Notes under the pieces: model-generated
Database searches by the model: none
Seen by the model: the letters and a program-made list of their open reading frames with translations, nothing else
What the model was told of the DNA's origin: nothing
Assembly: GCA_036506495.1 (NCBI GenBank)
Contig: DASXRQ010000174.1
Location: 1-40,272, forward strand
Direction of reading: 5' to 3'
DNA length: 40,272 bases
Source of the DNA: DASXRC01 sp036506495
GTDB taxonomy: Bacteria; Actinomycetota; Actinomycetes; Mycobacteriales; Micromonosporaceae
Shown here: piece by piece, positions 16,769-25,085 of the stretch
How positions within the stretch are numbered: position 1 is the stretch's first letter
Layout: every line of letters starts with the position of its first letter
Program-made: the position numbers and the translations under genes

Positions 16769-17329
16769 TCAGCGAGCAACCGGACGGTATGTCAGCAGGA
16801 CGTTGCCGGAGCTGAAGGGCCGCGTCGTCAGCAGCTCTAGGCCGATCCTCTCGTCGGCGGTCCGGAAGAGAGATCGGCCGTCGCCGAGAACGACCGGCAT
16901 CACCATGATCCGCAGCTCGTCGACCAGCCCCAGCCGCAGGAGGCTGACGGTCAGGCTCGAGCTGCCGAGGATGGCGATGTCCCTGCCCGGTTGGCGTTTG
17001 AGCGCGGCGATCTCGGCGGCGACGTCGACCTTGACGACGCGCGTGTTGGCCCAGTCCGCCTGGTCGATGGTCCGCGACACAACGATCTTGGAGAAGTCGT
17101 TCATCCTCGCCGCGACCCTCGGATCGTCCTCCCGCGCCGCGGGGGTGGGCCAGTAGGCCGCCATCCCGTCGTAGGTCACCCGCCCGAACAGGAGCGTGTC
17201 GGCCTCGTCGAGCTGTCGCACCGCGAACTCGTTGAACTCGTCGTCCACGACCGGCCAGTCGAATTCTTGATTCGGGCCCTCGTAGTACCCATCGACGCTT
17301 GTCACCAGAAACGCGAACATCTTCCTCAT
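16769..17329 (-). CDS. RibD C-terminal / dihydrofolate reductase-like protein
   Basis: A 186-residue single-domain protein of the DHFR-like fold related to the reductase part of RibD. It shows MFAFLVTSVDGYYEGP at the N-terminus, LLFGRVTYDGMAAYWP, the nucleotide-binding IAILGSSSLTVSLLRLGLVD and VMPVVLGDGRSLF. It probably reduces a small molecule with NAD(P)H; true folate or riboflavin roles are unlikely because actinomycetes carry many such stand-alone paralogues. The ATG at 17329 has GGGAG 8 nt upstream. The gene diverges from the oxidoreductase at 17377 with only 47 bp between starts, so both promoters share that space. Confidence 0.9.
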   Translation of the reverse strand: MRKMFAFLVTSVDGYYEGPNQEFDWPVVDDEFNEFAVRQLDEADTLLFGRVTYDGMAAYWPTPAAREDDPRVAARMNDFSKIVVSRTIDQADWANTRVVKVDVAAEIAALKRQPGRDIAILGSSSLTVSLLRLGLVDELRIMVMPVVLGDGRSLFRTADERIGLELLTTRPFSSGNVLLTYRPVAR

Positions 17330-17364
17330 CGGACTCCCATCAACGCCTTCCCCATATCTTCGTC

Positions 17365-17370
17365 TAGGGT
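17365..17370 (+). promoter_or_regulatory. Candidate -10 box of a leaderless promoter (oxidoreductase)
   Basis: TAGGGT, a TANNNT match, ends 6 nt before the GTG at 17377 with no ribosome-binding site between. The spacing supports the GTG rather than the TTG one codon earlier as the start. Confidence 0.5.
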
Positions 17371-17376
17371 CGGTTG

Positions 17377-18297
17377 GTGCTCGCCCTGACGACAACCTCG
17401 GCCGCCCCGCACGTCGTCCTTACCGAAGTTCCAGATCCCACGCCGCTGCCCAACCAGGCCCTCGTTCGGATGCGCGCGTTCTCGCTCAACCGCGGCGAGG
17501 TGACCCGGCTGCCGGATCTGCCCGAGGGATCGACCACCGGCTGGGATGTGGTCGGCGTCGTCGAACGGGTCGCCCCCGACGGCAGTGGCCCCGCAGCGGG
17601 TACGCGGGTGGTCGGTCTGGTCAAGACCGGTGCTTGGGCACAGTCCGCGGCGGTGCCAACCGCCCGGCTGGCGCCCGTTCCGGATGCGGTCTCCGACGCC
17701 CAGGCCGCCACGCTTCCCACCGCCGGAATGACGGCCCTGCGATCGCTGGAGGTTGCCGGCCTGCTGATCGGCAGGCCGGTCCTGGTCACGGGTGCGACCG
17801 GTGGGGTCGGCCGGTTCGCGATTCAGCTCGCGCACGCCAGCGGCGCGCACGTCACCGCGTTGGTCCGCGATGCGGCGGCGCGGCGCGAGCTGCTGCGTCG
17901 GCTCGGCGCGAGTGACGTGGTCGAGGATCTCGATGGAGACTTCGACGTCATCCTCGACGGTGTCGGCGGGACCACGTTTGCACTCGCCATCGAGCACGTG
18001 GCTCCGGGTGGCGTCGTCGTGAACATCGCGACACGGGACGACGAGGAGACGGTCAGCTTTCGCGCGAAGCGTTTCGACCGTGCCCACGGCGCGCGGATCT
18101 ATATGTTGGACCTGCCCGACGAGCTCCGCCGGCACGCGAGCGCGGCCAGCGACCTCACCCGCCTGTGCGGGTTGATTGCGGACGGGCGGCTGGACGGTCA
18201 GGTCGAGATGGAGGGCTCCTGGCGCCGACCGGCACCGGCCCTCGAGGCCCTGCTCCACCGCCGCATCGGCGGGAAAGCCGTGCTCCACGTGGACTAG
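17377..18297 (+). CDS. Zinc-binding-dehydrogenase-family oxidoreductase
   Basis: A 306-residue medium-chain reductase. The GroES-like part has SLNRGEVTRLPDLPEGSTTG and the Rossmann motif is VTGATGGVGRFAIQLA (about 137-152). It lacks the zinc ligands of true alcohol dehydrogenases, so a quinone-reductase or enoyl-reductase role is likelier. Start: TTG at 17374 is also in frame, but GTG at 17377 sits 6 nt after a TAGGGT box and gives a leaderless start. The glycosyltransferase gene follows after 17 bp, so they form a two-gene operon; no shared pathway is obvious. Confidence 0.88.
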   Translation: MLALTTTSAAPHVVLTEVPDPTPLPNQALVRMRAFSLNRGEVTRLPDLPEGSTTGWDVVGVVERVAPDGSGPAAGTRVVGLVKTGAWAQSAAVPTARLAPVPDAVSDAQAATLPTAGMTALRSLEVAGLLIGRPVLVTGATGGVGRFAIQLAHASGAHVTALVRDAAARRELLRRLGASDVVEDLDGDFDVILDGVGGTTFALAIEHVAPGGVVVNIATRDDEETVSFRAKRFDRAHGARIYMLDLPDELRRHASAASDLTRLCGLIADGRLDGQVEMEGSWRRPAPALEALLHRRIGGKAVLHVD

Positions 18298-18314
18298 GTG
18301 CCGGGGGTTACCGC

Positions 18315-19568
18315 ATGCGCATCCTGCTATGGCACGGCTATCTGCTCGGTGGCACGGGATCCAACGTCTATACGCGATCGCTCGCGCGCGCCTGGAGTCG
18401 CCACGGCCACGACGTGACGGTCTTCTCCCAGGAACCCCATCCGGAGGCCTACGACATCGGTGACGCCACCGCGATACGGCCCGACATCGACGGACTGTTA
18501 CCCGTGTTCGTGCTCGACCACTACGACGGGCTTGAGGCCCGGCTGGTGCAGGACTTCACGGAGGCCGAGCGCACCCACTTTGTGGAGCGCAACGCCGCGG
18601 CGCTCCGCGAGCACCTTCCGGCGGATCTCGTGTTCGCCAATCACGTGCTGATGGGCGGTCCGGTCGGCGCCGCCAGCGGCGCCCGGTACGCGGTCAAGGT
18701 GCACGGGTCCGAGTTGGAGTATTCGATGCGCGGTCGTCCCGAACTCGCGCATCTTGGGCACCAGGCGCTGGTCGGCGCGGCGGCGACGTACGTCGGCTCC
18801 GCACACGTCGGCGAGGTCCTCCGGGACGTCTGTGGCCCCGTTCCGCGCGTGCGGGAGGTGCCTCCCGGCGTCGACACCGACGAGTGGAGGCCGCAGCCAC
18901 GCCCCGAGGCCCTGGCGGCGCTGGTGGCAGAGGCGCGGCGTGACGAGCCCAATCCGGGCAACCTTCGGGAGCGTCAACCGGATGACGGCAATGCCAAGCG
19001 TCTGGCGGAATTCCTCGCCGACGACGAGCCGACGGTCGTCTACTTTGGAAAGTTGTCATACAACAAGGGCGTACACCTGTTGCTGGAAGCCCTGGCCGGC
19101 GTGGATGCGCGAGCGGTCATCGTGGGCTTCGGCGAGAGTCGCGCCACGCTGGAGGCGTCCGCCCCGCCGCGTACGCTGTTCACCGGCCCGCTCGAGCACC
19201 GTCACCTCGTGCATCTGTTGCCGCTGGCCAGCGTCAGCGTGGTGCCGTCCATCTTTCCGGAGGCGTTCGGGATGGTCGTCGCCGAGGCCGCGGCCGCCGG
19301 AACACCGCCGCTGGTGGCTCGGCACTCCGGCCTGCGGGAGGTGGCGGAGCGGTTGGCCGCGGGGTACCCGCCGGAGTTGGCGCATCTCACGGCGTTTGAA
19401 CCGGGCGACGCGTCCGACCTTCGATCCAAGCTTCATGCGTTGCTGCGCCTGCCCCCGGCCGAGCGGCGGAGCCTCGGCCTGGCCGCCCGCCAGGTCGTCG
19501 TCGAACGGTGGAGCTGGTCCGCCGTCGCGAAGCAACTGCTCGACCCCCGCAACCTCGTGGAGTTCTAG
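18315..19568 (+). CDS. Glycosyltransferase, GT-B fold, GT4-like
   Basis: A 417-residue retaining glycosyltransferase. The N-terminal acceptor domain starts with a Gly-rich loop GYLLGGTGSNVYTRSLARAW. The C-terminal donor domain begins near VVYFGKLSYNKGVHLLLEAL and contains the E-x7-E motif in PEAFGMVVAEA, which binds the NDP-sugar. It should add a sugar to a lipid, glycan or small molecule in the cytoplasm; the donor and acceptor are unknown. The ATG at 18315 is chosen with GGGGG 8-9 nt upstream; the longer open frame would run into the preceding gene. Its TAG lies inside a CTAG shared with the stop of the convergent gene at 19565. Confidence 0.9.
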   Translation: MRILLWHGYLLGGTGSNVYTRSLARAWSRHGHDVTVFSQEPHPEAYDIGDATAIRPDIDGLLPVFVLDHYDGLEARLVQDFTEAERTHFVERNAAALREHLPADLVFANHVLMGGPVGAASGARYAVKVHGSELEYSMRGRPELAHLGHQALVGAAATYVGSAHVGEVLRDVCGPVPRVREVPPGVDTDEWRPQPRPEALAALVAEARRDEPNPGNLRERQPDDGNAKRLAEFLADDEPTVVYFGKLSYNKGVHLLLEALAGVDARAVIVGFGESRATLEASAPPRTLFTGPLEHRHLVHLLPLASVSVVPSIFPEAFGMVVAEAAAAGTPPLVARHSGLREVAERLAAGYPPELAHLTAFEPGDASDLRSKLHALLRLPPAERRSLGLAARQVVVERWSWSAVAKQLLDPRNLVEF

Positions 19569-20203
19569 CGGATCCTGATCGCGCGGCGGGCCGGATCGCG
19601 CACGGTCAGGGCGAGGACCACCAACGCGACGGCCAGCACGACCGCCCACCGTACGTGCGCCGTCGGCCAGCCGGCGCCGGGTGGCGCGAACATCGCCCAC
19701 CGCGGCGGCAGGAGCGCGGCGAAGGCGGCCGCTCCCAACACCGCGGGTCCCGCGGCGAGACCAGCGTCCCGTGGAGACCACCAGCGCGCGATGCCGCTGG
19801 CGACGGCCAGCCCGAACGCGGTCAACGCCGCGCACTCCAGCGTCAGCGCGACGGCGGAATGCCCCGGGCGTACCCAGAGCAACGCGGCGGCCCACGGTGC
19901 CGCGACGGCGACGCCCGCGAGACCACACCGGACGCCGGCGCGCCACGCCAGCGGCACCGGGATCGGCGCGAGCACGTTCGCGGCGTCGTCGTCGAGCAGC
20001 CCGACAACGCCCGTCACGAGCAGCACCGCGACGATCCGCAGCAGGGTGGCGGCGCCCGCGGCGTCGTGGACGTCGTCGGCCTTCCACCCGAGCACCGCCG
20101 CACCGATCGCCCAGCCGGCGAGGACCGGGTGCCACGAGATGGCCCGCCACAGCACCCCGGCGGCGGCCAGCTCACGCAGCACGCGGCGCCTCGGCCCGGT
20201 CAC
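19565..20203 (-). CDS. Membrane protein, last gene of sigma/ABC unit
   Basis: A 212-residue hydrophobic protein with about six helices and short loops. It has no motif I recognise; position suggests a second permease-like subunit for the ABC ATPase two genes upstream. The GTG at 20203 overlaps the previous stop as GTGA, and its own TAG is the complement of the glycosyltransferase stop (shared CTAG at 19565-19568). Codon use matches the rest of the operon. An accessory membrane component is likely; a separate function is possible. Confidence 0.75.
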   Translation of the reverse strand: MTGPRRRVLRELAAAGVLWRAISWHPVLAGWAIGAAVLGWKADDVHDAAGAATLLRIVAVLLVTGVVGLLDDDAANVLAPIPVPLAWRAGVRCGLAGVAVAAPWAAALLWVRPGHSAVALTLECAALTAFGLAVASGIARWWSPRDAGLAAGPAVLGAAAFAALLPPRWAMFAPPGAGWPTAHVRWAVVLAVALVVLALTVRDPARRAIRIR

Positions 20204-20997
20204 CGCATCTGCGCCCAGCAGGCGGCGAGCGTCCCGACCAGCAACACGCCGCCGAGCGTCAGCAGCGGACGCCGGTACGACGCGTGCCGGAGCAGTGCGG
20301 CGACGCCGGCGAGCAGAGCGAGGCCCAGCAGGTAGACCGCGTGCCAGACGTGAGATCCGGCGGCCAGTTGGGCGTCGTGGTAGTAGTCGGACGACATGGT
20401 CCACGGCGCTGTCCACTGGAGACGGCCACGATCCATCACGGCCACCACCCACGCGAGGACCGCGAGGCCGACGACGACCGGCGCGCCGCGCCACGGCAAC
20501 CAGCGGTCGGTCGCGACACCGAGCAGGCCGCCACCCAGCGTGCAGAGCGGTATCACCGCCAGCTCGGCCGGGCCCTGCGCGTATTCCAGGCTGGTGCCGT
20601 TGTGCTCGACGAGCCAGAGCATCACGGCGAACCCGGCGGCGAGCCCGGCGGGCAAGAGCACGCCGAGGCAGATCGCGAGCGTCCGGGCCTGCGCGGCCGT
20701 CGGCGTCGCGGCGAGTTGGGACTCCGCGTGAGCACGGCGCGCGCTCGAGGCGATCAGATTGGCGGCGAAGAACGTGGCGGGTCCGAGCCACAGCAGCCCG
20801 AGCGTCACGAGGAGGTCGCGCACGGAGCCGCGCGACGGCGGCCAGAGGCCGGCGGTCGCCTGGATGCCGGCGAGCACGACGAAGTAGAGGAGCAGCACCA
20901 CGTACACGGGGTGGCGGACCATGCGGGACGCCTCCCGCCCGGCGAGCGTTTGGATAGCGGTGCCGGCAGGCGCGTGGCTGAGCACGTTGACCGTCAT
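20200..20997 (-). CDS. ABC-2-like membrane permease
   Basis: A 265-residue membrane protein with about six helices. It has a cytoplasmic N-terminus AGREASRMVRHPVYVVLLLY of the ABC-2 permease kind and a long soluble loop LQWTAPWTMSSDYYHDAQ after helix five. It should form the membrane channel for the ATPase encoded upstream, overlapping it as ATGA (20994-20997). The next gene overlaps its stop. Substrate unknown. Confidence 0.83.
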   Translation of the reverse strand: MTVNVLSHAPAGTAIQTLAGREASRMVRHPVYVVLLLYFVVLAGIQATAGLWPPSRGSVRDLLVTLGLLWLGPATFFAANLIASSARRAHAESQLAATPTAAQARTLAICLGVLLPAGLAAGFAVMLWLVEHNGTSLEYAQGPAELAVIPLCTLGGGLLGVATDRWLPWRGAPVVVGLAVLAWVVAVMDRGRLQWTAPWTMSSDYYHDAQLAAGSHVWHAVYLLGLALLAGVAALLRHASYRRPLLTLGGVLLVGTLAACWAQMR

Positions 20998-21851
20998 GAT
21001 GTCACCGCCAAGTCCTTGTCTCCGACCAGCAACAGGTAGGCGTCCTCGAGGGTCGGCGCGATCGACTCGGCCCCGGGCGGAGCGTCGCCGACATTGCGTA
21101 CGCGCCCATCCCCGTTGCGCCATGCCAGACGTGCGCCGGCACCGCGTGCGGAGTCGAGCCAGACCCGGCCGGCGGCCCGCTCGATGAGGGCGGTCGGCGT
21201 GCCGGCGAAGCGGACGCGGCCAGCGTTCAATACAACGACCTTGTGACACACGGCTGCGACGTCCTCGGTCTGGTGGGTGGAGAGGACGACGGTGTGATCC
21301 TCGCCGATCCGCGAGACGATTTCCCGGAACCGCAGGCGCAGTTCGGGGTCGAGGCCCGCGGTGGGCTCGTCCAGGATCACGAGCTCCGGATCGCCCAGGA
21401 GCGCCTGGGCGAGCGCGACCCGGCGACGCATGCCACCGGAGAGCGCGCGGATCCGTTTGCCGCTCACCGATGCGAGCCCGACCAGGTCGATCACCCGGCG
21501 CACCTCGTCGTGCCGTGCTCGTCGATCCGTGAGCTCCTTGAGGATGGCCACGTAGTCGACGAAGCCGAAGACTGTCATACCGCGGTGGAAGCCGGGCTCC
21601 TGAGGCAGATAGCCGAGGCGTCGCCGGATCGCGAGCCGTCCGGACGGCGTGGCCGGGTCGTATCCGAGCACCCGGATCCGCCCGCTGTCCGGTGCGAGCA
21701 CCGTCGCCATCATCCGCAGCAGCGTCGTCTTGCCGGCTCCGTTCGGGCCCAACAGGCCGGTCACGCCTCGGCCCGCGACGAAGTCGGCGCCTGCCACGGC
21801 GGCCGTCCGCCGGAACGTCTTGGTGACACCCTCGATCAGGACGGATCCCAT
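20994..21851 (-). CDS. ABC transporter ATP-binding protein
   Basis: A 285-residue ATPase with Walker A GPNGAGKTT (35-43), signature LSGGM (137-141), Walker B VILDEP (158-163) and H-loop in VLSTHQTED. A C-terminal extension of about 70 residues follows the core. The layout is that of the ABC-2 exporter ATPases. A GGAGG lies 6 nt before the ATG at 21851; the GTG one codon earlier is possible but too close to the ribosome site. The start overlaps the anti-sigma stop. Being in one unit with a sigma/anti-sigma pair suggests expression under that sigma factor. Confidence 0.93.
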   Translation of the reverse strand: MGSVLIEGVTKTFRRTAAVAGADFVAGRGVTGLLGPNGAGKTTLLRMMATVLAPDSGRIRVLGYDPATPSGRLAIRRRLGYLPQEPGFHRGMTVFGFVDYVAILKELTDRRARHDEVRRVIDLVGLASVSGKRIRALSGGMRRRVALAQALLGDPELVILDEPTAGLDPELRLRFREIVSRIGEDHTVVLSTHQTEDVAAVCHKVVVLNAGRVRFAGTPTALIERAAGRVWLDSARGAGARLAWRNGDGRVRNVGDAPPGAESIAPTLEDAYLLLVGDKDLAVTS

Positions 21852-22678
21852 CACACACCTCCAAGCCTTGTCGCGTACGGGTTCCGGCCCGCGGCGAGAA
21901 CGACCAACGACGCCACAGCGACGGCCAGGTAGGTGAGCTGGCCGGCGATCCCGAACACCGCGAAGGATCCGAGCCGCAAGTAGCCCAGCACGACCGCGGC
22001 CGTCCAGACCGCGACGACGACGCCAGCGGCGTACGCGGTGTCAACACGCCGGCCGAGGGCGAGCGTTAGGGACGTGAGCGCCAGCGCCGGCAGCAGCCAG
22101 GCCGCCGCCGTCAGCGCCCGCTGCGGCAGCAGCAAGCCGGCGGCGAAGGCCGTGATGCACGTCACGGCCGTGACCGCCGCCGAGCGCAGGAGGAGCAACC
22201 GGAACTGTGGGTACGGTGTGGCCAGCCCGATCTCGTACGCGGGGTCCAGGCCGCCGTGGAACGCCACGGCGACCCCGGCCACCGGCAGGATCGGGGCGAC
22301 GATGAGGAAGAGCAGCGTGCCGCGATCGTGGCTCGCCGAGCTGGCGGCCGCGAACGCGGCGAAGGCCAGGGTCGCGGCCATGGCAAGCAGCCATGAGGCG
22401 CGCAGTGACGGCGTCGCGGCGAGCAGCCGCGCGGTGTCCTCCGGAATCCGGGCCAGCCGCAGCAGTCGCTCGACCACGCCCGGCCGGGGCGCGTCGACCC
22501 GCTCGACAACCTCGTCCCACAGCCGCTCGAGCCGGTCCACGTCGACGGCCGGGGTCAGCAACGCTCGGCATCGCGCGCAAGAGATCAGGTGCGCCTCCAC
22601 TGAGGCGCCGAACGAGAGCTGTCCCTGGCCGCGCGCGTACAGCCGTAGGGTCTCCTCGTCGACGTGCCAGCCGGTCAT
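21851..22678 (-). CDS. Membrane-bound zinc-finger anti-sigma factor
   Basis: A 275-residue protein. The N-terminal cytoplasmic part carries the ZAS motif H-x3-C-x2-C: His30, Cys34 and Cys37 in AHLISCARCRAL, which is typical of anti-sigma factors. About six transmembrane helices follow (near 94-115, 119-142, 159-181, 188-208, 215-234 and 238-263). It most likely holds the ECF sigma factor encoded just upstream until a membrane or redox signal arrives. The ATG at 22678 overlaps the sigma stop as ATGA. Six helices are more than the single helix usual for ZAS proteins, so it may also serve as a transporter component or sensor. Confidence 0.88.
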   Translation of the reverse strand: MTGWHVDEETLRLYARGQGQLSFGASVEAHLISCARCRALLTPAVDVDRLERLWDEVVERVDAPRPGVVERLLRLARIPEDTARLLAATPSLRASWLLAMAATLAFAAFAAASSASHDRGTLLFLIVAPILPVAGVAVAFHGGLDPAYEIGLATPYPQFRLLLLRSAAVTAVTCITAFAAGLLLPQRALTAAAWLLPALALTSLTLALGRRVDTAYAAGVVVAVWTAAVVLGYLRLGSFAVFGIAGQLTYLAVAVASLVVLAAGRNPYATRLGGV

Positions 22679-23214
22679 GATGACAGCTCCTCCCTGAGGA
22701 TGGCGCGAGCGCGCATCATCCGGGTCTTGACGGTCCCCGCGGGGATGCCGAGCAACCGGGCGGCCTCCCGGGTGGTCAGCCCGTCCAGGACGGTCGCCTG
22801 CACTACCGCCCGAAGCTCCGGTGAGAGCCGGTCAAGCGCCCCGCCAAGATCGCCGAACTCGACGCCGAGCAGCACCTGCTCCTCGGCCGAGATCGCCACC
22901 TCGTCGTGGCTACCCAGCGCCAACAGGGCAGGTGGGCGGCGGCGTAGTCGGTCGAGCAGCCGGTGCACGCCGATCCCCCAGATCCACGCGCCGACCTCGC
23001 CCTGGCCCGACCAACGGCGCGCCTTGCGCCAGACGCCGACGAACGTGTCCTGCACGACCTCGTCCACAAGGGACCGATCGGCACACCGGCGCGACAACCT
23101 GACCAGCAGCCACGGCGCGTGCCGCACGTACAGGGCCTCGAGCGCCGTGCGATCGCCGTCGCTGGTCGCCACAAGCAGCTCGGCGTCGGTGCGCTCGTCC
23201 CGATGGTCGAACAT
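22675..23214 (-). CDS. ECF (sigma-70 family) RNA polymerase sigma factor
   Basis: A 179-residue ECF sigma factor with region 2 (about 10-80: ALYVRHAPWLLVRLSRRC, then QDTFVGVWRKARRW) and region 4 (about 120-175: TTREAARLLGIPAGTVKTRM). It would direct RNA polymerase to a small regulon, probably including this operon. The ATG at 23214 is used because the protein then starts at the expected MFDHRDERTDAEL; the ribosome site is weak and a TTG 11 codons earlier is in frame. First gene of a five-gene unit with its anti-sigma, ABC ATPase and two membrane proteins, all overlapping. Confidence 0.9.
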   Translation of the reverse strand: MFDHRDERTDAELLVATSDGDRTALEALYVRHAPWLLVRLSRRCADRSLVDEVVQDTFVGVWRKARRWSGQGEVGAWIWGIGVHRLLDRLRRRPPALLALGSHDEVAISAEEQVLLGVEFGDLGGALDRLSPELRAVVQATVLDGLTTREAARLLGIPAGTVKTRMMRARAILREELSS

Positions 23215-23565
23215 GGCTAGAACGCCACGCCACGACGTCGGCCGCAAAGCATCCCGTCCATCGGATCCTCCAGTCTCGACGCCTTCCTACCCTCCCTGTC
23301 GTCAAGTCTGGGCCGACCGGTTCACCGGATCGATCTTCCCGAGTGGCTCAAGATCGGCGAGTCCGGCCCGGTCGGCCCGGGAATTGGATACGATCATGAC
23401 TGATGGAGGCGGCTGAAGTCAGCGGCGTGCTGAGCGGTGAAGTTGGCCACCAACTGATCTCCACTCCGCCCGGCCGACCGTATTCTCGAATCGGCGACCC
23501 CCACCGCGTCGCCCCGGACGAGAGCGCTGCCGTACCCGGCCCGGCAAAGACGGCGCGCAGAAACC
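23215..23565. other. Divergent intergenic region, 351 bp, no gene seen
   Basis: Between the ECF sigma gene (minus) and the small membrane gene at 23566 (plus). A plus-strand TACGAT at 23389-23394 resembles a -10 box and would leave a long leader for the gene at 23566. A 7-bp inverted repeat, CGATCTT at 23331-23337 and AAGATCG at 23350-23356, is a possible operator. I could not pick a convincing ECF-type promoter for the sigma gene. Short open frames here have poor codon bias and no ribosome sites. Confidence 0.4.
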
Positions 23566-23829
23566 ATGACAACTCTTGATCTGATCGAGATCGGCGGGTC
23601 CCTGCTGATCCTGACCGCCTTCGCCGCTGCCCAGACGCGACTGCTGGACGTGCGCTCGTTCACCTACCTCGGTCTTAACGTGGTCGGCTCGGCCGTGCTA
23701 GCGGTCGTCGCGCTGCTCCACACGTCGTGGGGCTTCCTGCTGCTGGAGGGCACCTGGGCAATCGTGTCCGCGATCTCCCTTGTCGCCGTGCTTCTAGGAG
23801 CCGGCCGACGCGCCGCCACTACCTCCTAG
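23566..23829 (+). CDS. Small membrane protein, CBU_0592-like
   Basis: An 87-residue protein with three hydrophobic helices, the second ending in an ALLHTSWGFLLLEGTWAIVS segment reminiscent of the CBU_0592-like small membrane family. Function is not established for that family. The ATG at 23566 has only a weak upstream ribosome site. The 3' end overlaps the convergent ECF42-type sigma gene by 36 bp (23794-23829). Confidence 0.68.
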   Translation: MTTLDLIEIGGSLLILTAFAAAQTRLLDVRSFTYLGLNVVGSAVLAVVALLHTSWGFLLLEGTWAIVSAISLVAVLLGAGRRAATTS

Positions 23830-25074
23830 CTCGGCGAGGCGGCGGCGGAGGAACTCCCGTTCCGGCTCGTTGCCGGCGAGGTCGAGGGCTTGGCGGTACG
23901 CGCGTGTGGCTTCCTCGCGGCGGCCGAGCCGGCGCAGCAGGTCGGCCCGTGCGGAGGGCAGCAGGTGGTAGCTGGCCAGCCGTGGCTCGGCCGCGAGCGC
24001 GTCCAGCAGTGCGAGGCCCGCCGCCGGCCCGTCGACCATCGCGACGGCGACCGCGCGGTTGAGGTCGACCAACGGGGAGGGCGCCACGGTGCGCAGCACG
24101 TCGTATAACGCCACGATCTGCGGCCAGTCGGTGGTCGCGACGGTGGCGGCCTCGTCGTGCACGGCGGCGATCGCGGCCTGCAGCGCGTACGGCCCGGGCG
24201 GGCCACCGGACAGCGCCTCGACCACCAGGCGCCGCCCTTCCGAGATCTTGTCCGCGTCCCACCGTGACCGATCCTGGTCCTCGAGCAGCACCAGCCGGCC
24301 CCTGGCGTCGACCCGGGCCGGCCGTCGGGCGTCGATGAGCAACATCAGCGCGAGGAGGCCGGCGACCTCGCGTTCGGTGGGCAGCAGCGGATACAGGATC
24401 CGACCGAGCCGGATCGCCTCGTCGGCGAGATCGCCTCGGACGAGGGCGGGGCCGCTCGTCGCGGCGTACCCCTCCGTAAAGATCAGGTAGATCACGCGCA
24501 GCACCGCCGGCAGCCGCTCGGGCAGCTCGCCGGCCTCCGGGACCCGGAACGGGATGCGGGCCTGCCGGATCTTCCGCTTGGCCCGGACCAGCCGCTGAGC
24601 CATCGTCGCCGTCGGCACGAGGAACGCCCGTGCCGCCTCGGGTGTGGTCAGCCCGGCCAGGCAACACAGCGTCAGGGCGGTCTGCGCCTCCAGCGCGAGC
24701 GCCGGGTGGCAGCAGGTGAAGAACAATCTCAGCCGCTCATCCGGCTCTTCGCCCGCGTCACCCCACGCCGGATCCGGAGCGGCGAGCGGAGCCTGGCGGC
24801 GGTCAGCCTCCACCTGGAGCAGCGCGAGCTTCGCCGCGAGCACCTTGTCGCGGCGGAGGATGTCGACCGCCCGGCGGCGGGCCACCGTGAGCAACCACGC
24901 CGCCGGACGGTTCGGCACCCCCTCGTTGGGCCAGCGCTGCACCGCGGTCGCCACCGCGTCGGCGGCGACCTCCTCGGCCAGATCGAGATCGCCCAGGATG
25001 CGGACCAGCGTCGCGAGCAGGCGCCCCCACTCCTCGCGGAAGACCGCCTCGACCGGATCGACCGGCGCGCCCAT
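23794..25074 (-). CDS. ECF42-type sigma factor with TPR-like C-terminal extension
   Basis: A 426-residue sigma factor. Region 2 (about 8-75, EEWGRLLATLVRILGDLDLA) and region 4 (about 110-165, LTTPEAARAFLVPTATMAQR) are followed by a long extension: a DUF6596-like domain (RVIYLIFTEGYAATSG) and TPR-like helices (DLNRAVAVAM, ALAAEPRLASYHLLPSARAD, REEATRAYRQALDLA). This architecture, next to a DGPF protein, is diagnostic of group ECF42, which lacks a classical anti-sigma; the extension is thought to control activity. The ATG at 25074 is taken with AGGAC about 8 nt upstream; a GTG at 25080 is also possible. It follows the DGPF gene by 11 bp. Confidence 0.92.
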   Translation of the reverse strand: MGAPVDPVEAVFREEWGRLLATLVRILGDLDLAEEVAADAVATAVQRWPNEGVPNRPAAWLLTVARRRAVDILRRDKVLAAKLALLQVEADRRQAPLAAPDPAWGDAGEEPDERLRLFFTCCHPALALEAQTALTLCCLAGLTTPEAARAFLVPTATMAQRLVRAKRKIRQARIPFRVPEAGELPERLPAVLRVIYLIFTEGYAATSGPALVRGDLADEAIRLGRILYPLLPTEREVAGLLALMLLIDARRPARVDARGRLVLLEDQDRSRWDADKISEGRRLVVEALSGGPPGPYALQAAIAAVHDEAATVATTDWPQIVALYDVLRTVAPSPLVDLNRAVAVAMVDGPAAGLALLDALAAEPRLASYHLLPSARADLLRRLGRREEATRAYRQALDLAGNEPEREFLRRRLAELGGSGGASAGS

Positions 25075-25085
25075 CGGCACGGGTC

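Noticed and set aside
23389..23417. A 6-codon frame (MTDGGG) just after the TACGAT box
   Set aside because: The ATG lies only 1 nt after the box, too close for a leaderless start, and it has no ribosome site.
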